From NCBI GenBank assembly GCA_049699975.1, contig JBNAWB010000186.1, positions 1 through 7,274 on the forward strand: a stretch of 7,274 bases of DNA, read 5' to 3'. Below, in pieces: positions 1 to 5,870 of the stretch. The position numbers were made by a program, and so were the translations under genes. Each line of letters begins with the position of its first letter. Position 1 is the stretch's first letter. Source of the DNA: CAZAGD01 sp049699975. Its GTDB lineage: Bacteria; Desulfobacterota; SM23-61. The notes under the pieces are model-generated. The model did not search any database. It was not told the origin of the DNA and saw nothing but the letters and a program-made list of their open reading frames with translations.

Positions 1-14
1 GCTTCTTCATTCAT

Positions 15-36
15 GCCTGCCTCTGGCCTGCCTCGG
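15..36. repeat. GC-rich 11-bp tandem duplication
   Basis: Two adjacent 11-bp units, GCCTGCCTCTG (15-25) and GCCTGCCTCGG (26-36), differ at one base and stand out as a GC-rich patch in an otherwise AT-rich upstream region. The core GCCTGCCT recurs at 4488-4495, and a one-mismatch version (GCCTGTCT, minus strand) lies at 7263-7270 near the right edge. This suggests a family of short degenerate interspersed repeats, not a coding sequence. No function can be assigned from sequence. Confidence 0.5.
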
Positions 37-171
37 GCACTTACAAAAATAAAAAATCCTCTAATAATTCCACCCTTCAGTGATGGATTACAGGTACGCT
101 AAATTTTTAATTGCGCTTTTGGGCAAAATGGTTGAAAATGAAACATAGATTAATTATTAAAGAGGGAAGTC

Positions 172-510
172 ATGGAGGGAATTTCGGCAGTTTATTTTAT
201 ATTATTGGTGATAATCCTTTTGGGCTTTGCTTTTTTCATCTCCGCTCGTTTGACTAAGAGGGCGGTATTCAAAGTGCTCCACATATTTCGAGATGAGAAT
301 GCCATCGGCTATGAGCGGGCCAGAACCATTGAGCAGTTAGGATTAAATCCGCCCAATATTTTAGAAAGAATTGGTCGCCCTCGGGATTATCGGCAAAATG
401 CGCTCAAGATCCTGATAAAATCAGAGGTTGTTCAATTTACTGAAGATGGCCGCCTCTTCATCCCTGAAGAAAAAATTAGAGAATTAGTAGCCAAAGGGAT
501 AATAAAATGA
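172..510 (+). CDS. Small membrane-anchored protein with winged-helix-like domain, unknown function
   Basis: I do not recognise this 112-residue protein as a named family. Residues about 5-25 form one strongly hydrophobic segment (VYFILLVIILLGFAFFI) followed by Arg/Lys residues, which suggests a single N-terminal membrane anchor with the rest in the cytoplasm. Residues about 30-110 read like a winged helix-turn-helix fold: helix (AVFKVLHIF), a Leu-rich helical pair around ARTIEQLGL, a basic helix (YRQNALKILIKSEVV), then a short beta hairpin (VQFTEDGRLFIP) and a final helix. The start is supported by GAGGG at 162-166, five bases before the ATG. It lies 16 bp upstream of the PAC2 gene on the same strand, so co-transcription is likely. 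A membrane-tethered regulator or adaptor are both possible; DNA binding is inference from predicted fold only. Confidence 0.7.
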   Translation: MEGISAVYFILLVIILLGFAFFISARLTKRAVFKVLHIFRDENAIGYERARTIEQLGLNPPNILERIGRPRDYRQNALKILIKSEVVQFTEDGRLFIPEEKIRELVAKGIIK

Positions 511-526
511 GAAGGAGGGATGAATA

Positions 527-1411
527 ATGAGAATCGGGGCCTTCGAGGTGCAAGAGCCTATCCCCGAACTCAAAGATCCGCATGTTTTGGCTATTCTGCG
601 GCCTTGGATTGATGTGAATAACGTAGGCAGCCTGACCCTGGAAGGTTTGGAAGCCCAGTTAGGGGCAAAAGAATTGGCCCGATTTGCCCGCCCGGGTAAT
701 TTCTTTGATTTTACGCGCTACCGCCCTGTGCTCTATTTTGAAGGCCGGGCTCGGCGCCTTAAAATACCCAATGTCACGATAAGCTATGCTCTGCGGGAAA
801 AAGGGAATGATTTTCTTTTCCTCCATCTTCTGGAACCCCATTCCTTGAGTGAAGTTTATGTAAACTCCGTCTTACGCCTTTTCCAAACTTTACAAGTCAA
901 AAGATATTGTTTATTAGGAAGTATGTATGACACTGTTCCCCATACCAAACCTTTGTTGGTCAGCGGCCGAGCGACTGGTGCTGTAGCCGAACAAGATTTA
1001 AAAAGAGCAGGAGTAGAAGTTAGTAATTATCAAGGGCCAACTACCATAACTTATTTGATTGCCCACCAAGCTCCCCAGTTGGGCATAGAGACAATGACCC
1101 TTATTGTTTCTTTGCCCCAGTATGTTAGTCTCGATGAAGATTACTTGGGTAAAGTGCGTTTGCTAGAGATTTTGAATTTGCTCTATGATATTCCTATTGA
1201 TAAGAAGGACTTTGAAAAAGCAGCTCGGCAGCGCAGCCTATTAAATCAAAAAGTGGAGACCACCCCGGAGTTAAAGAAAGTGCTTCCCCAGTTAGAAGCT
1301 ATCTATGGTCTAAGGGTAGCCCGGAAAGAAGGGGAGGCTATGCCCGGCCTTTCCCCAGAAATGGAAGAAATTTTTTGGGAAAGCGATGGTAAAGATATTG
1401 GCAAAGCCTAA
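527..1411 (+). CDS. PAC2 (proteasome assembly chaperone 2) family protein
   Basis: This 294-residue protein matches the PAC2 family layout (Pfam PAC2, COG2047/COG1938 type). Visible signatures are an early beta strand and turn with W27, D29 and G34 (WIDVNNVGSLTLEGL), the PGNFFDFTRYRP block at 56-67, GSMYDTVPHTKP at 131-142, and YQGPTTITYLI at 168-178. Eukaryotic and archaeal relatives help assemble proteasomes; bacterial members occur in organisms without an obvious proteasome and their role is mostly unknown. The start is fixed by a strong AAGGAGG at 512-518 with an 8-base spacer; an ATG at 520 is in another frame and too close to that site. About 70 C-terminal residues are helical and charged, as is usual in bacterial members. 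It follows the small membrane protein by 16 bp and ends 5 bp from the stop of the convergent MBL gene. The family call is firm; the cellular role is open. Confidence 0.88.
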   Translation: MRIGAFEVQEPIPELKDPHVLAILRPWIDVNNVGSLTLEGLEAQLGAKELARFARPGNFFDFTRYRPVLYFEGRARRLKIPNVTISYALREKGNDFLFLHLLEPHSLSEVYVNSVLRLFQTLQVKRYCLLGSMYDTVPHTKPLLVSGRATGAVAEQDLKRAGVEVSNYQGPTTITYLIAHQAPQLGIETMTLIVSLPQYVSLDEDYLGKVRLLEILNLLYDIPIDKKDFEKAARQRSLLNQKVETTPELKKVLPQLEAIYGLRVARKEGEAMPGLSPEMEEIFWESDGKDIGKA

Positions 1412-1423
1412 ATTTTTTAGGTT
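1405..1423. terminator. Possible weak bidirectional terminator between convergent genes
   Basis: AGCCTAAA (1405-1412), a 3-base T loop and TTTAGGTT (1416-1423) can form an 8-bp stem counting one G-U pair. It spans the PAC2 stop (1409-1411) and the stop of the MBL gene (1417-1419), so it could serve both transcripts. The stem is AT-rich and no long T tract follows on either strand, so termination is only a suggestion. Confidence 0.3.
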
Positions 1424-2264
1424 AAGCTAAAAAGGGCTATTTCTCCGGCCATTCTTCTTTTTACTTTTCCTATTCCTTGCAGATATTGCAGATGGGCTAA
1501 GGCCTCACCTCCAGCAAACCACTGTTGAGGAAGAGGGAAATCTTCCCAGCGCGCGCAATCAATATCCCAAGTCATCTGGNNNNNNNNNNNNNNNNNNNNN
1601 NNNNNNNNNNNNNNNNNNNNNNNNNNNNNNNNNNNNNNNNNNNNNNNNNNNNNNNNNNNNNNNNNNNNNNNNNNNNNNNATTGGGCGTAATATCATTAAG
1701 CAGATGATCCCCGGAAAAGAATATTTTTTTATGCGGTTCATAAAGACACATATGCCCAGGTGTATGCCCTGGAGTTTCTATACAAATGAAGGCATAATCT
1801 CCGATCGTTATTTTTTCCCCTTCCCGCAAGAGAGTAAGTTCCAGAGGGCGGCGGGCATGATATCGTTTGCCAGGATGTTTACTTATGGCCGCTAAAATAT
1901 CAGACTCAGGAAAACCATGGCGGCGGGCGGTGTTGGCCATTTCTGCCCAGTGCTGCGGATCATTGATGACCTGCGCGTCAGGGTGGTTGAAATAAATCTT
2001 TGCTCCTTCTTGAGCTAACTCGGACACTAAACCTAAATGGTCGGCATGCAAATGGGTAATAAAAAAATCTACGTGCTTTAGATCCACCCGCAGTTCTTGA
2101 AGATATTTAGTCATGGCCTCTTGGCATTCTACCCGATTCATCCCCGTATCTATCTGCAAATAACGGCCCTGATCTTTGATTAAATAAGAATTGATAGCTT
2201 TTAAGGGATTGCCCGGGAGCGGAATTTCCAGACGATAAATGTTCGGAAAAACTTCTTCAGCCAT
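1417..2264 (-). CDS. MBL-fold metallo-hydrolase (gene interrupted by assembly gap)
   Basis: The 195 residues before the gap are the metal-binding half of a metallo-beta-lactamase-fold hydrolase: THLHADH at 70-76 (His71, His73, Asp75, His76), ETPGHTPGH at 163-171 with His167 or His171 as a further metal ligand, and SGDHLL at 184-189 with bridging Asp186. A gap of 100 Ns (1580-1679) follows. Beyond it, in another reading frame, 53 codons and a TAA (1417-1419) read as a family-like tail (TWDIDCARWEDFPLPQQWF, then GEALAHLQYLQGIGKVKRR), a small helical domain typical of the longer members of this group. The two halves join in frame only if the true gap is 2 modulo 3 in length, so 100 is a placeholder. 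AAGGA with a 4-base spacer supports the start, 11 bp after the TctC gene. The substrate cannot be told; lactones, thioesters, glyoxalase-type thioesters and beta-lactams are all possible in this superfamily. Confidence 0.85.
1580..1679. other. Assembly gap of 100 Ns
   Basis: Exactly 100 Ns interrupt the MBL-fold gene. The round number and the frame change across it show a placeholder of unknown true length. From the number of residues usually found between the SGDHLL-ITPN block and the MTWDI tail block in this family, as I recall it, roughly 60-80 residues are missing, which would make the real gap nearer 200 bases. Confidence 0.97.
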
Positions 2265-2275
2265 AAAATCCTTTC

Positions 2276-3244
2276 TTATTTCTTTTTTAAACCTAATTTT
2301 TCAATAATTACTTTTTCTTCTGCGCAAAGCTCTCGAACATATTTGGCATATTCTTCTGTGTTCTTATAGAATGGTTCCATATCAAACTTTTCTAAGACTT
2401 TTTGATAGGCTGGATCTTCCATTCCTTTTTTAAAGGCGTCATGAAGAATCTTTACTACCTTAGGGTCCATACCCTTAGGCCCAGCAATGCCAAAGGGCGA
2501 GTTAGAGACTATGCCATATCCTAACTCTTTTAGAGTAGGAACGTTGGGCCACCTTTTAGTGCGCTGGTTTCCCCAGGTCACGAGCAAGCGGAGTTGGCCG
2601 GCGTCTACCTGAGGACCCCACCCTGTGGAATCAGCCGTGGCAGTTACATGTCCACCCAAAACAGCAGGAGTTGTTTCTCCTCCTCCCTTCATAGGTACTT
2701 GGATCCATTTTAGGCCTTCTTTCATAGCAATAACTTCCATGGTAATATGCAAAGTCGTCCCTGCTCCGGGGGTAGCATAAGTAACCTTACCCGGGTTGGC
2801 TTTGGCGTAGGCAATAAATTCCTGCCAAGTTTTCCAAGGCGAGTCCGCTTTAACCACCACTCCAAAAGTGTATCCCGTAAGATGAATTATATAAGTAAAA
2901 TCTTGTAAAGGATCCCAGTTAACTTTCATCATATACGGATAGCGGAAAACAGTTATAGGGATTTGCGAGACAGTATAACCATCGGGCTTAGCAGTAGCGA
3001 CCATAGTTGCCGGCCCCACTGTTCCTCCTCCACCGGGCTTATTTTCGACGACCACAGGTTGACCAAGATACTTGCTCGTAGTTTCGGCCAGGACCCGCAT
3101 GGTCACATCTGTGGAACCGCCTGGTGGCCAAGGAACGATGAGGGTTACCGGCTTTTTAGGAAAATCCGCTCCCCAAGCCCAAAGGCCGGGCATAAATAAA
3201 ATAAGAGAGGCAAAAAAAATTAAAGTTTTGGATTTAATGTTCAT
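2276..3244 (-). CDS. Tripartite tricarboxylate transporter (TctC/Bug) family substrate-binding protein
   Basis: This 322-residue protein has a Sec signal peptide: Lys-containing n-region, hydrophobic core (LIFFASLILFMPGLW), and a likely cleavage after AWGA near residue 26. The mature protein begins with the family hallmark FPKKPVTLIVPWPPGGSTD (about 28-46), then VVVENKPGGGGTVG and the ATPGAGTTLH and KGGGETTPAVLGGHV blocks that line the carboxylate-binding cleft. It ends in the usual helical region. The family binds citrate, other di- or tricarboxylates and aromatic acids in the periplasm and normally delivers them to TctA/TctB membrane proteins. Neither partner is in this window, so it may be an orphan receptor or borrow a transporter encoded elsewhere. 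AAGGAGG sits 8 bases before the ATG. It lies 22 bp after the C45 gene and 11 bp before the MBL gene, so the three form an operon. The signal peptide implies a Gram-negative envelope. Confidence 0.93.
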   Translation of the reverse strand: MNIKSKTLIFFASLILFMPGLWAWGADFPKKPVTLIVPWPPGGSTDVTMRVLAETTSKYLGQPVVVENKPGGGGTVGPATMVATAKPDGYTVSQIPITVFRYPYMMKVNWDPLQDFTYIIHLTGYTFGVVVKADSPWKTWQEFIAYAKANPGKVTYATPGAGTTLHITMEVIAMKEGLKWIQVPMKGGGETTPAVLGGHVTATADSTGWGPQVDAGQLRLLVTWGNQRTKRWPNVPTLKELGYGIVSNSPFGIAGPKGMDPKVVKILHDAFKKGMEDPAYQKVLEKFDMEPFYKNTEEYAKYVRELCAEEKVIIEKLGLKKK

Positions 3245-3266
3245 TTGTCCCTCCTCCTTAGAATAT

Positions 3267-4337
3267 TTATAAACCGGAAAAATTTAAAGTCCGATACTCC
3301 CCTTGGCAGGGTGGTCCCTCGGCTACATATATTTCTTTTTTAGTTAGGTTCATAATAATAGAAACCACAGTTTGGGCCTGGGCTAATTCATGTTCGCGTT
3401 CATCAGGATGACGACAAATACCATTGGGGAAGTTGAAGTGATCGCGGAAGACTTCTTGAAAATCGGCGCTGGTAATTTTTCCAATTCGCGCAGATAATTT
3501 TTGTTGCGCTATTCCGTAACGCAGGAGAGTGTCTGGATATTGCACTATATTCCCCTCCAGCGGTTTGAGAAGGTCGGAATTGAAATGATTGGTATGCATA
3601 AGGACTCCATTTTGGGGGTAAAAAAAGTCTAAAGTCAAAGGAGCCATTTCAAAGTCCATAGCCAAACCATCGCGGTGCGCTAAGAGGCAGTTATTAGCTG
3701 ATCCCCGATCCATAGCTACTATTTTAGCTATGGCATCTCCCATACGGGAGGAGTTCAATATGCCCCGCATCAGGATATGAATAGGTAGACCAATTTTCTC
3801 TACAGGCGCTTTTAAAATATTTAAACAGGCTCCCAATCCCGCCGAGTTGCACCCAATCTTGCCCACCACCCCTGCTTCCGTAAGGGTGATTACTTTAGGT
3901 TTATTTATTTGTTCAATTTCCAAAATAACCGTGGTCTCTTTGAGGTGAGGTTTCCAATCCCAATTTTGCCCAATTAAGACTTCCCCCGATAAAGTGGCCG
4001 GCGGCAGAGCGGCGATAGAAGTGCATTCTCCTCCCGGAGCCAACTTATCAGGATACATCAATTCCGTGCGCACATTAATCGCCAGCACTTCTGCTTTGGC
4101 TACTCCTGCTCCTGCCGCAATTCCTTCGATCTCTTCTATGAGTTCAGGGTCAAATTTTTGAATGACAGGTATAAAACTTTGCGCTAATTGGCAAGCTTGT
4201 TGATAATTGAGGTTGGCGTAATATTTAAAAAGACGAAAATAAAGGTCTATATTTTTTTTAATCATTTCTCGACATGCAGAACCATACTGCGATCCAATCT
4301 CCTTGGGAGTACCTTTTAAAGAAACAATAGGCAACAT
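3267..4337 (-). CDS. Peptidase C45 / acyl-CoA:6-aminopenicillanate acyltransferase-like Ntn hydrolase
   Basis: This 356-residue protein has the full pattern of the AAT/peptidase C45 family: KGTPKEIGSQYG near the N terminus, the nucleophile region GGECTS with Cys105, GQNWDW at 123-128, NSAGLGACLNIL at 164-175, SANNCLLAH at 213-221, HTNHF at 248-252, and the C-terminal QTVVSIIMNLTKKEIYVAEGPPCQGEY. Fungal relatives self-cleave before the Cys, which becomes the N-terminal nucleophile, and transfer acyl groups from acyl-CoA or penicillins. Many bacterial members probably hydrolyse or exchange amide-linked acyl chains with unknown substrates. There is no signal peptide, so it should be cytoplasmic unless exported otherwise. 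AAGGAG with a 6-base spacer supports the start. It is the first gene of the operon with the TctC-type and MBL-fold genes. Length is normal, and no key residue appears to be missing. Self-processing at Gly103-Glu104-Cys105 is inferred from the family. Confidence 0.9.
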   Translation of the reverse strand: MLPIVSLKGTPKEIGSQYGSACREMIKKNIDLYFRLFKYYANLNYQQACQLAQSFIPVIQKFDPELIEEIEGIAAGAGVAKAEVLAINVRTELMYPDKLAPGGECTSIAALPPATLSGEVLIGQNWDWKPHLKETTVILEIEQINKPKVITLTEAGVVGKIGCNSAGLGACLNILKAPVEKIGLPIHILMRGILNSSRMGDAIAKIVAMDRGSANNCLLAHRDGLAMDFEMAPLTLDFFYPQNGVLMHTNHFNSDLLKPLEGNIVQYPDTLLRYGIAQQKLSARIGKITSADFQEVFRDHFNFPNGICRHPDEREHELAQAQTVVSIIMNLTKKEIYVAEGPPCQGEYRTLNFSGL

Positions 4338-4377
4338 AAATTGCTCCTTGATTTTTACCTATATTTGATACCGCCTT

Positions 4378-4406
4378 AGTTTACTAAATAGAAAGAAGCT
4401 AAGCAA
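4378..4406 (-). promoter_or_regulatory. Candidate sigma-70 promoter for the C45-TctC-MBL operon
   Basis: On the minus strand TTGCTT (4406-4401) and TAAACT (4383-4378) are separated by 17 bases, giving a predicted start near 4371 and a leader of about 34 bases. Both boxes are poor matches (3 and 4 of 6), so the call leans on spacing and on the parallel with the better promoter upstream of the CoA-transferase gene. Confidence 0.35.
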
Positions 4407-4420
4407 TAGATTTTTTTCCC

Positions 4421-4433
4421 TGACCATCGATCA
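4421..4433. promoter_or_regulatory. Operator candidate, copy 1 (TGACCATCGATCA)
   Basis: This 13-bp near-palindrome (TGAYC-N3-GRTCA) lies 83 bases upstream of the C45 start and 14 bases upstream of its candidate -35 box. A copy with one difference lies in front of the CoA-transferase gene at the corresponding position. The regulator is unknown; TetR- or GntR-type repressors bind sites of this sort, but a position near -55 would also suit an activator. Confidence 0.5.
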
Positions 4434-4477
4434 TTATTTTAAATTCGAACCTGAACCGTAATTGATAAATTTATCTG

Positions 4478-4516
4478 AGTGGCTCAGGCCTGCCTGCGGC
4501 AGAAGCCAGCCTCACT
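4478..4516. repeat. Imperfect 15-bp hairpin in the intergenic region
   Basis: Four paired blocks build one stem: AGTG/CACT, GCT/AGC, GGC/GCC and CTGCC/GGCAG, closing on the 3-base loop TGC (4495-4497), with 2-base bulges CA (4485-4486), AA (4503-4504) and CT (4511-4512). It is strikingly GC-rich in an AT-rich spacer. No T tract follows on the plus strand and no gene ends here, so it is not an obvious terminator. It contains the GCCTGCCT core also seen near the window's left edge, so it may be a degenerate interspersed palindromic repeat. Confidence 0.55.
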
Positions 4517-4661
4517 TTGGCATTTCAGAAATTTAACATAATCTGTTATAAATTTGACATTTTTTAACCTCCTTCTTTTTTTAAAAAAGGGAGAACATCC
4601 TTATCGTTTAAAAAGCTCTGATAAATCATATAGTTATAGGCAACCATTTACATTCCATTCA

Positions 4662-4677
4662 GGGCATAAAAATTGCA
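4662..4677 (+). promoter_or_regulatory. Sigma-54 (-24/-12) promoter for the response regulator
   Basis: GGGCATAAAAATTGCA matches the sigma-54 consensus TGGCAC-N5-TTGCW at all but two positions, and the invariant GG (4663-4664) and GC (4675-4676) have the exact 10-base spacing. Transcription would start near 4688, leaving about 39 bases of leader before the ATG at 4727. Sigma-54 promoters need an enhancer-binding activator; none is encoded in this window. Confidence 0.65.
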
Positions 4678-4726
4678 CCTAAAAATTTGCCTATTAAAAA
4701 TTAAAAATAACTTCGAGGAGTTTTTT

Positions 4727-5194
4727 ATGTCTCAGAATAGAGGAACAATTTTAATAGTTGACGACGAAGCCGGGCCTCGAGAATCTTTGCGGATGATTTT
4801 AAAACCTATTTATAATATTTTTACCGCTTCAAATGGTAAAGAAGCATTAGAGATAATCCAAAAAGAGAATATTGATTTGGTAACCTTGGATTTAAATATG
4901 CCGGGGCTCTCGGGGATCGAGGTCTTGAAGGAAATAAAAAAAATAAAGAGCGACGTAGAAGTTATCATCGTTACCGGCTATGGCACGCTGAAGAATGCCC
5001 AAGAAGTTATTCGCTATGGAGCCGGAGATTTTATCTCCAAACCTTTTAATGTGGCGGATATTGTAGCTATCGTGAGCAAATCTTTTGAACGCCGGAATTA
5101 TAATCTGAAAATAAACAACCTTATCCAACAGATTAAGGGCTTAAAGAGTATGAATGAAAATCAAATCCTGGAGAAGGAGGTTTCCTTTAGGTAA
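4727..5194 (+). CDS. Stand-alone response regulator receiver protein
   Basis: This 155-residue protein is a CheY-like receiver domain (about 6-125) with all expected residues: acidic pair Asp12-Asp13, phospho-acceptor Asp55 in TLDLNMPGLSG, Thr83 in IVTGYG, and Lys105-Pro106 in ISKPFN. The opening ILIVDDEAGPRESLRMIL resembles receivers of NtrC-type and kinase-linked regulators. Residues about 126-155 are a charged, helical, possibly coiled-coil tail (RRNYNLKINNLIQQIKGL) that ends abruptly without an output domain. The start is set by GAGGAG (4715-4720) six bases before this ATG; an in-frame ATG at 4673 lies inside the predicted promoter and has no ribosome site. No histidine kinase is nearby. 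The last 8 bases overlap the end of coaE on the other strand. It either signals by protein contact, as a single-domain regulator, or is the N-terminal remnant of a longer protein. Confidence 0.88.
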   Translation: MSQNRGTILIVDDEAGPRESLRMILKPIYNIFTASNGKEALEIIQKENIDLVTLDLNMPGLSGIEVLKEIKKIKSDVEVIIVTGYGTLKNAQEVIRYGAGDFISKPFNVADIVAIVSKSFERRNYNLKINNLIQQIKGLKSMNENQILEKEVSFR

Positions 5195-5870
5195 TTTTAT
5201 TTTTGGTTACTAAATTTTGCAAGGTTTGCCAAATTTTTTGTACTTGCTTTTCAGTTTCGGAGAGGGGACCAGAATTATCTATTAAAAAATCAGCCCATCT
5301 TCTTTTTTCATCGATCGGCCATTGGGCGGCGAGCATTTTGACAGCCAAATCACGGGTAATTTGATCTCTTTTCATTAATCTTTCAATCTGCAATTCTGAG
5401 GGTATATAAACTAATAGGGTTTTGTGAAAGAGGTGTTGAAGGTTAGCTTCAAAGAGAAGCGGGACGAGGACCTGAATTATTTTGTTCTCTGCTTTAAGAG
5501 TTAATTCTTTTAGCTTCTCAAGGAATTCCGCCAAAATCCATGGATGAACAAAGCTCTCTAATTTTTTCCTTTTTTCTATGTTCTGGAAGACAATTTGGGA
5601 GAGTCTTTTGCGGTCAATATGCCCATCCGGGAAAGTGATATCTTTTCCAAAATAAGCAACTACTTCTCTCCAAGCTGGTTTCTCAGGCTCAACCACAACC
5701 CTGCTTAGCTGGTCAAAATCAACAGCTGGGACTCCTAATTTTGCAAACATCTCGGCTACGGTAGATTTACCACTGGCAATTCCGCCTGTTATTCCTAAGA
5801 TTAAGGGGATTTCTTGGTTACGAAAATTAGCTAATTCTTTCCAAATGCGAGAGATTTCAGAATTTTCCAT
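5187..5870 (-). CDS. coaE: Dephospho-CoA kinase
   Basis: CoaE phosphorylates the 3'-hydroxyl of dephospho-CoA with ATP, the last step of CoA synthesis, in the cytoplasm. With the chosen start the protein has 227 residues. The Walker A loop GITGGIASGKST is at 26-37, DFDQLSR (about 51-57) matches the usual D-x-D substrate region, FVHPWI, VPLLFE, the lid segment RLMKRDQITRDLAVKMLAAQ and the final ADFLIDNSG block follow in family order. Most CoaE proteins begin a few residues before the P-loop and have about 200 residues, so this one carries an N-terminal extension of some 20 residues with no better start codon inside it. The ATG at 5870 overlaps the end of the CoA-transferase gene by 14 bases, with GGGAGG 18 bases upstream, rather far; an ATG at 5924 would add 18 residues of poor quality. 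Translational coupling to the upstream gene is likely. Confidence 0.93.
   Translation of the reverse strand: MENSEISRIWKELANFRNQEIPLILGITGGIASGKSTVAEMFAKLGVPAVDFDQLSRVVVEPEKPAWREVVAYFGKDITFPDGHIDRKRLSQIVFQNIEKRKKLESFVHPWILAEFLEKLKELTLKAENKIIQVLVPLLFEANLQHLFHKTLLVYIPSELQIERLMKRDQITRDLAVKMLAAQWPIDEKRRWADFLIDNSGPLSETEKQVQKIWQTLQNLVTKNKIT

Larger units (their letters stand above)
4338..4726. other. Divergent intergenic region, 389 bp, no convincing gene
   Basis: This AT-rich stretch separates the C45 operon (minus) from the response regulator (plus). It holds, from left to right, a candidate minus-strand promoter, a near-palindromic operator candidate, the perfect 12-bp palindrome GATAAATTTATC (4464-4475), a GC-rich imperfect hairpin, a minus-strand AAGGAGG followed by a 4-codon reading frame (4546-4560), and a sigma-54 type promoter for the response regulator. 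No reading frame of more than a few dozen codons shows any recognisable protein. Confidence 0.7.

Noticed and set aside
1..14. Possible minus-strand gene starting at 14 or 10 and leaving the left edge (Met-Asn-Glu-Glu or Met-Lys-Lys)
   Set aside because: Only three or four codons are visible and the upstream bases are repeat sequence, so nothing can be supported.
121..135. Sigma-54-like GGGCAAAATGGTTGA upstream of the first gene
   Set aside because: No GC doublet at the required 10-base spacing from the GG.
132..160. TTGAAA and TATTAA with 17-base spacing upstream of the first gene
   Set aside because: The start point would fall inside or beside the ribosome site, leaving almost no leader, so it is probably chance in AT-rich DNA.
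659..841. Minus-strand 60-codon frame inside the PAC2 gene
   Set aside because: It lies wholly in a well-supported coding region, has no ribosome site and resembles no protein.
1525..1741. Open frames on both strands that run through the N block
   Set aside because: They are open only because the Ns hide stops; the real coding content here is the MBL gene on the minus strand.
1704..1895. Plus-strand 63-codon frame opposite the MBL gene
   Set aside because: Antisense shadow of the TPGHTPGH region with no ribosome site or family match.
2963..3272. Two plus-strand frames opposite the TctC signal peptide region
   Set aside because: Both are shadows of a strongly conserved minus-strand gene.
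4569..4593. T7/A6 inverted repeat flanked by CTCC and GGAG
   Set aside because: Mostly homopolymer pairing with a bulge; not followed by a T tract on either strand and overlapped by the minus-strand ribosome-site-like sequence.
4892..5128. Minus-strand 78-codon frame inside the response regulator
   Set aside because: Antisense to conserved receiver-domain motifs and without a start signal.
5176..5180. GGAGG near the end of the response regulator gene
   Set aside because: No start codon follows at a usable distance before the convergent coaE gene.
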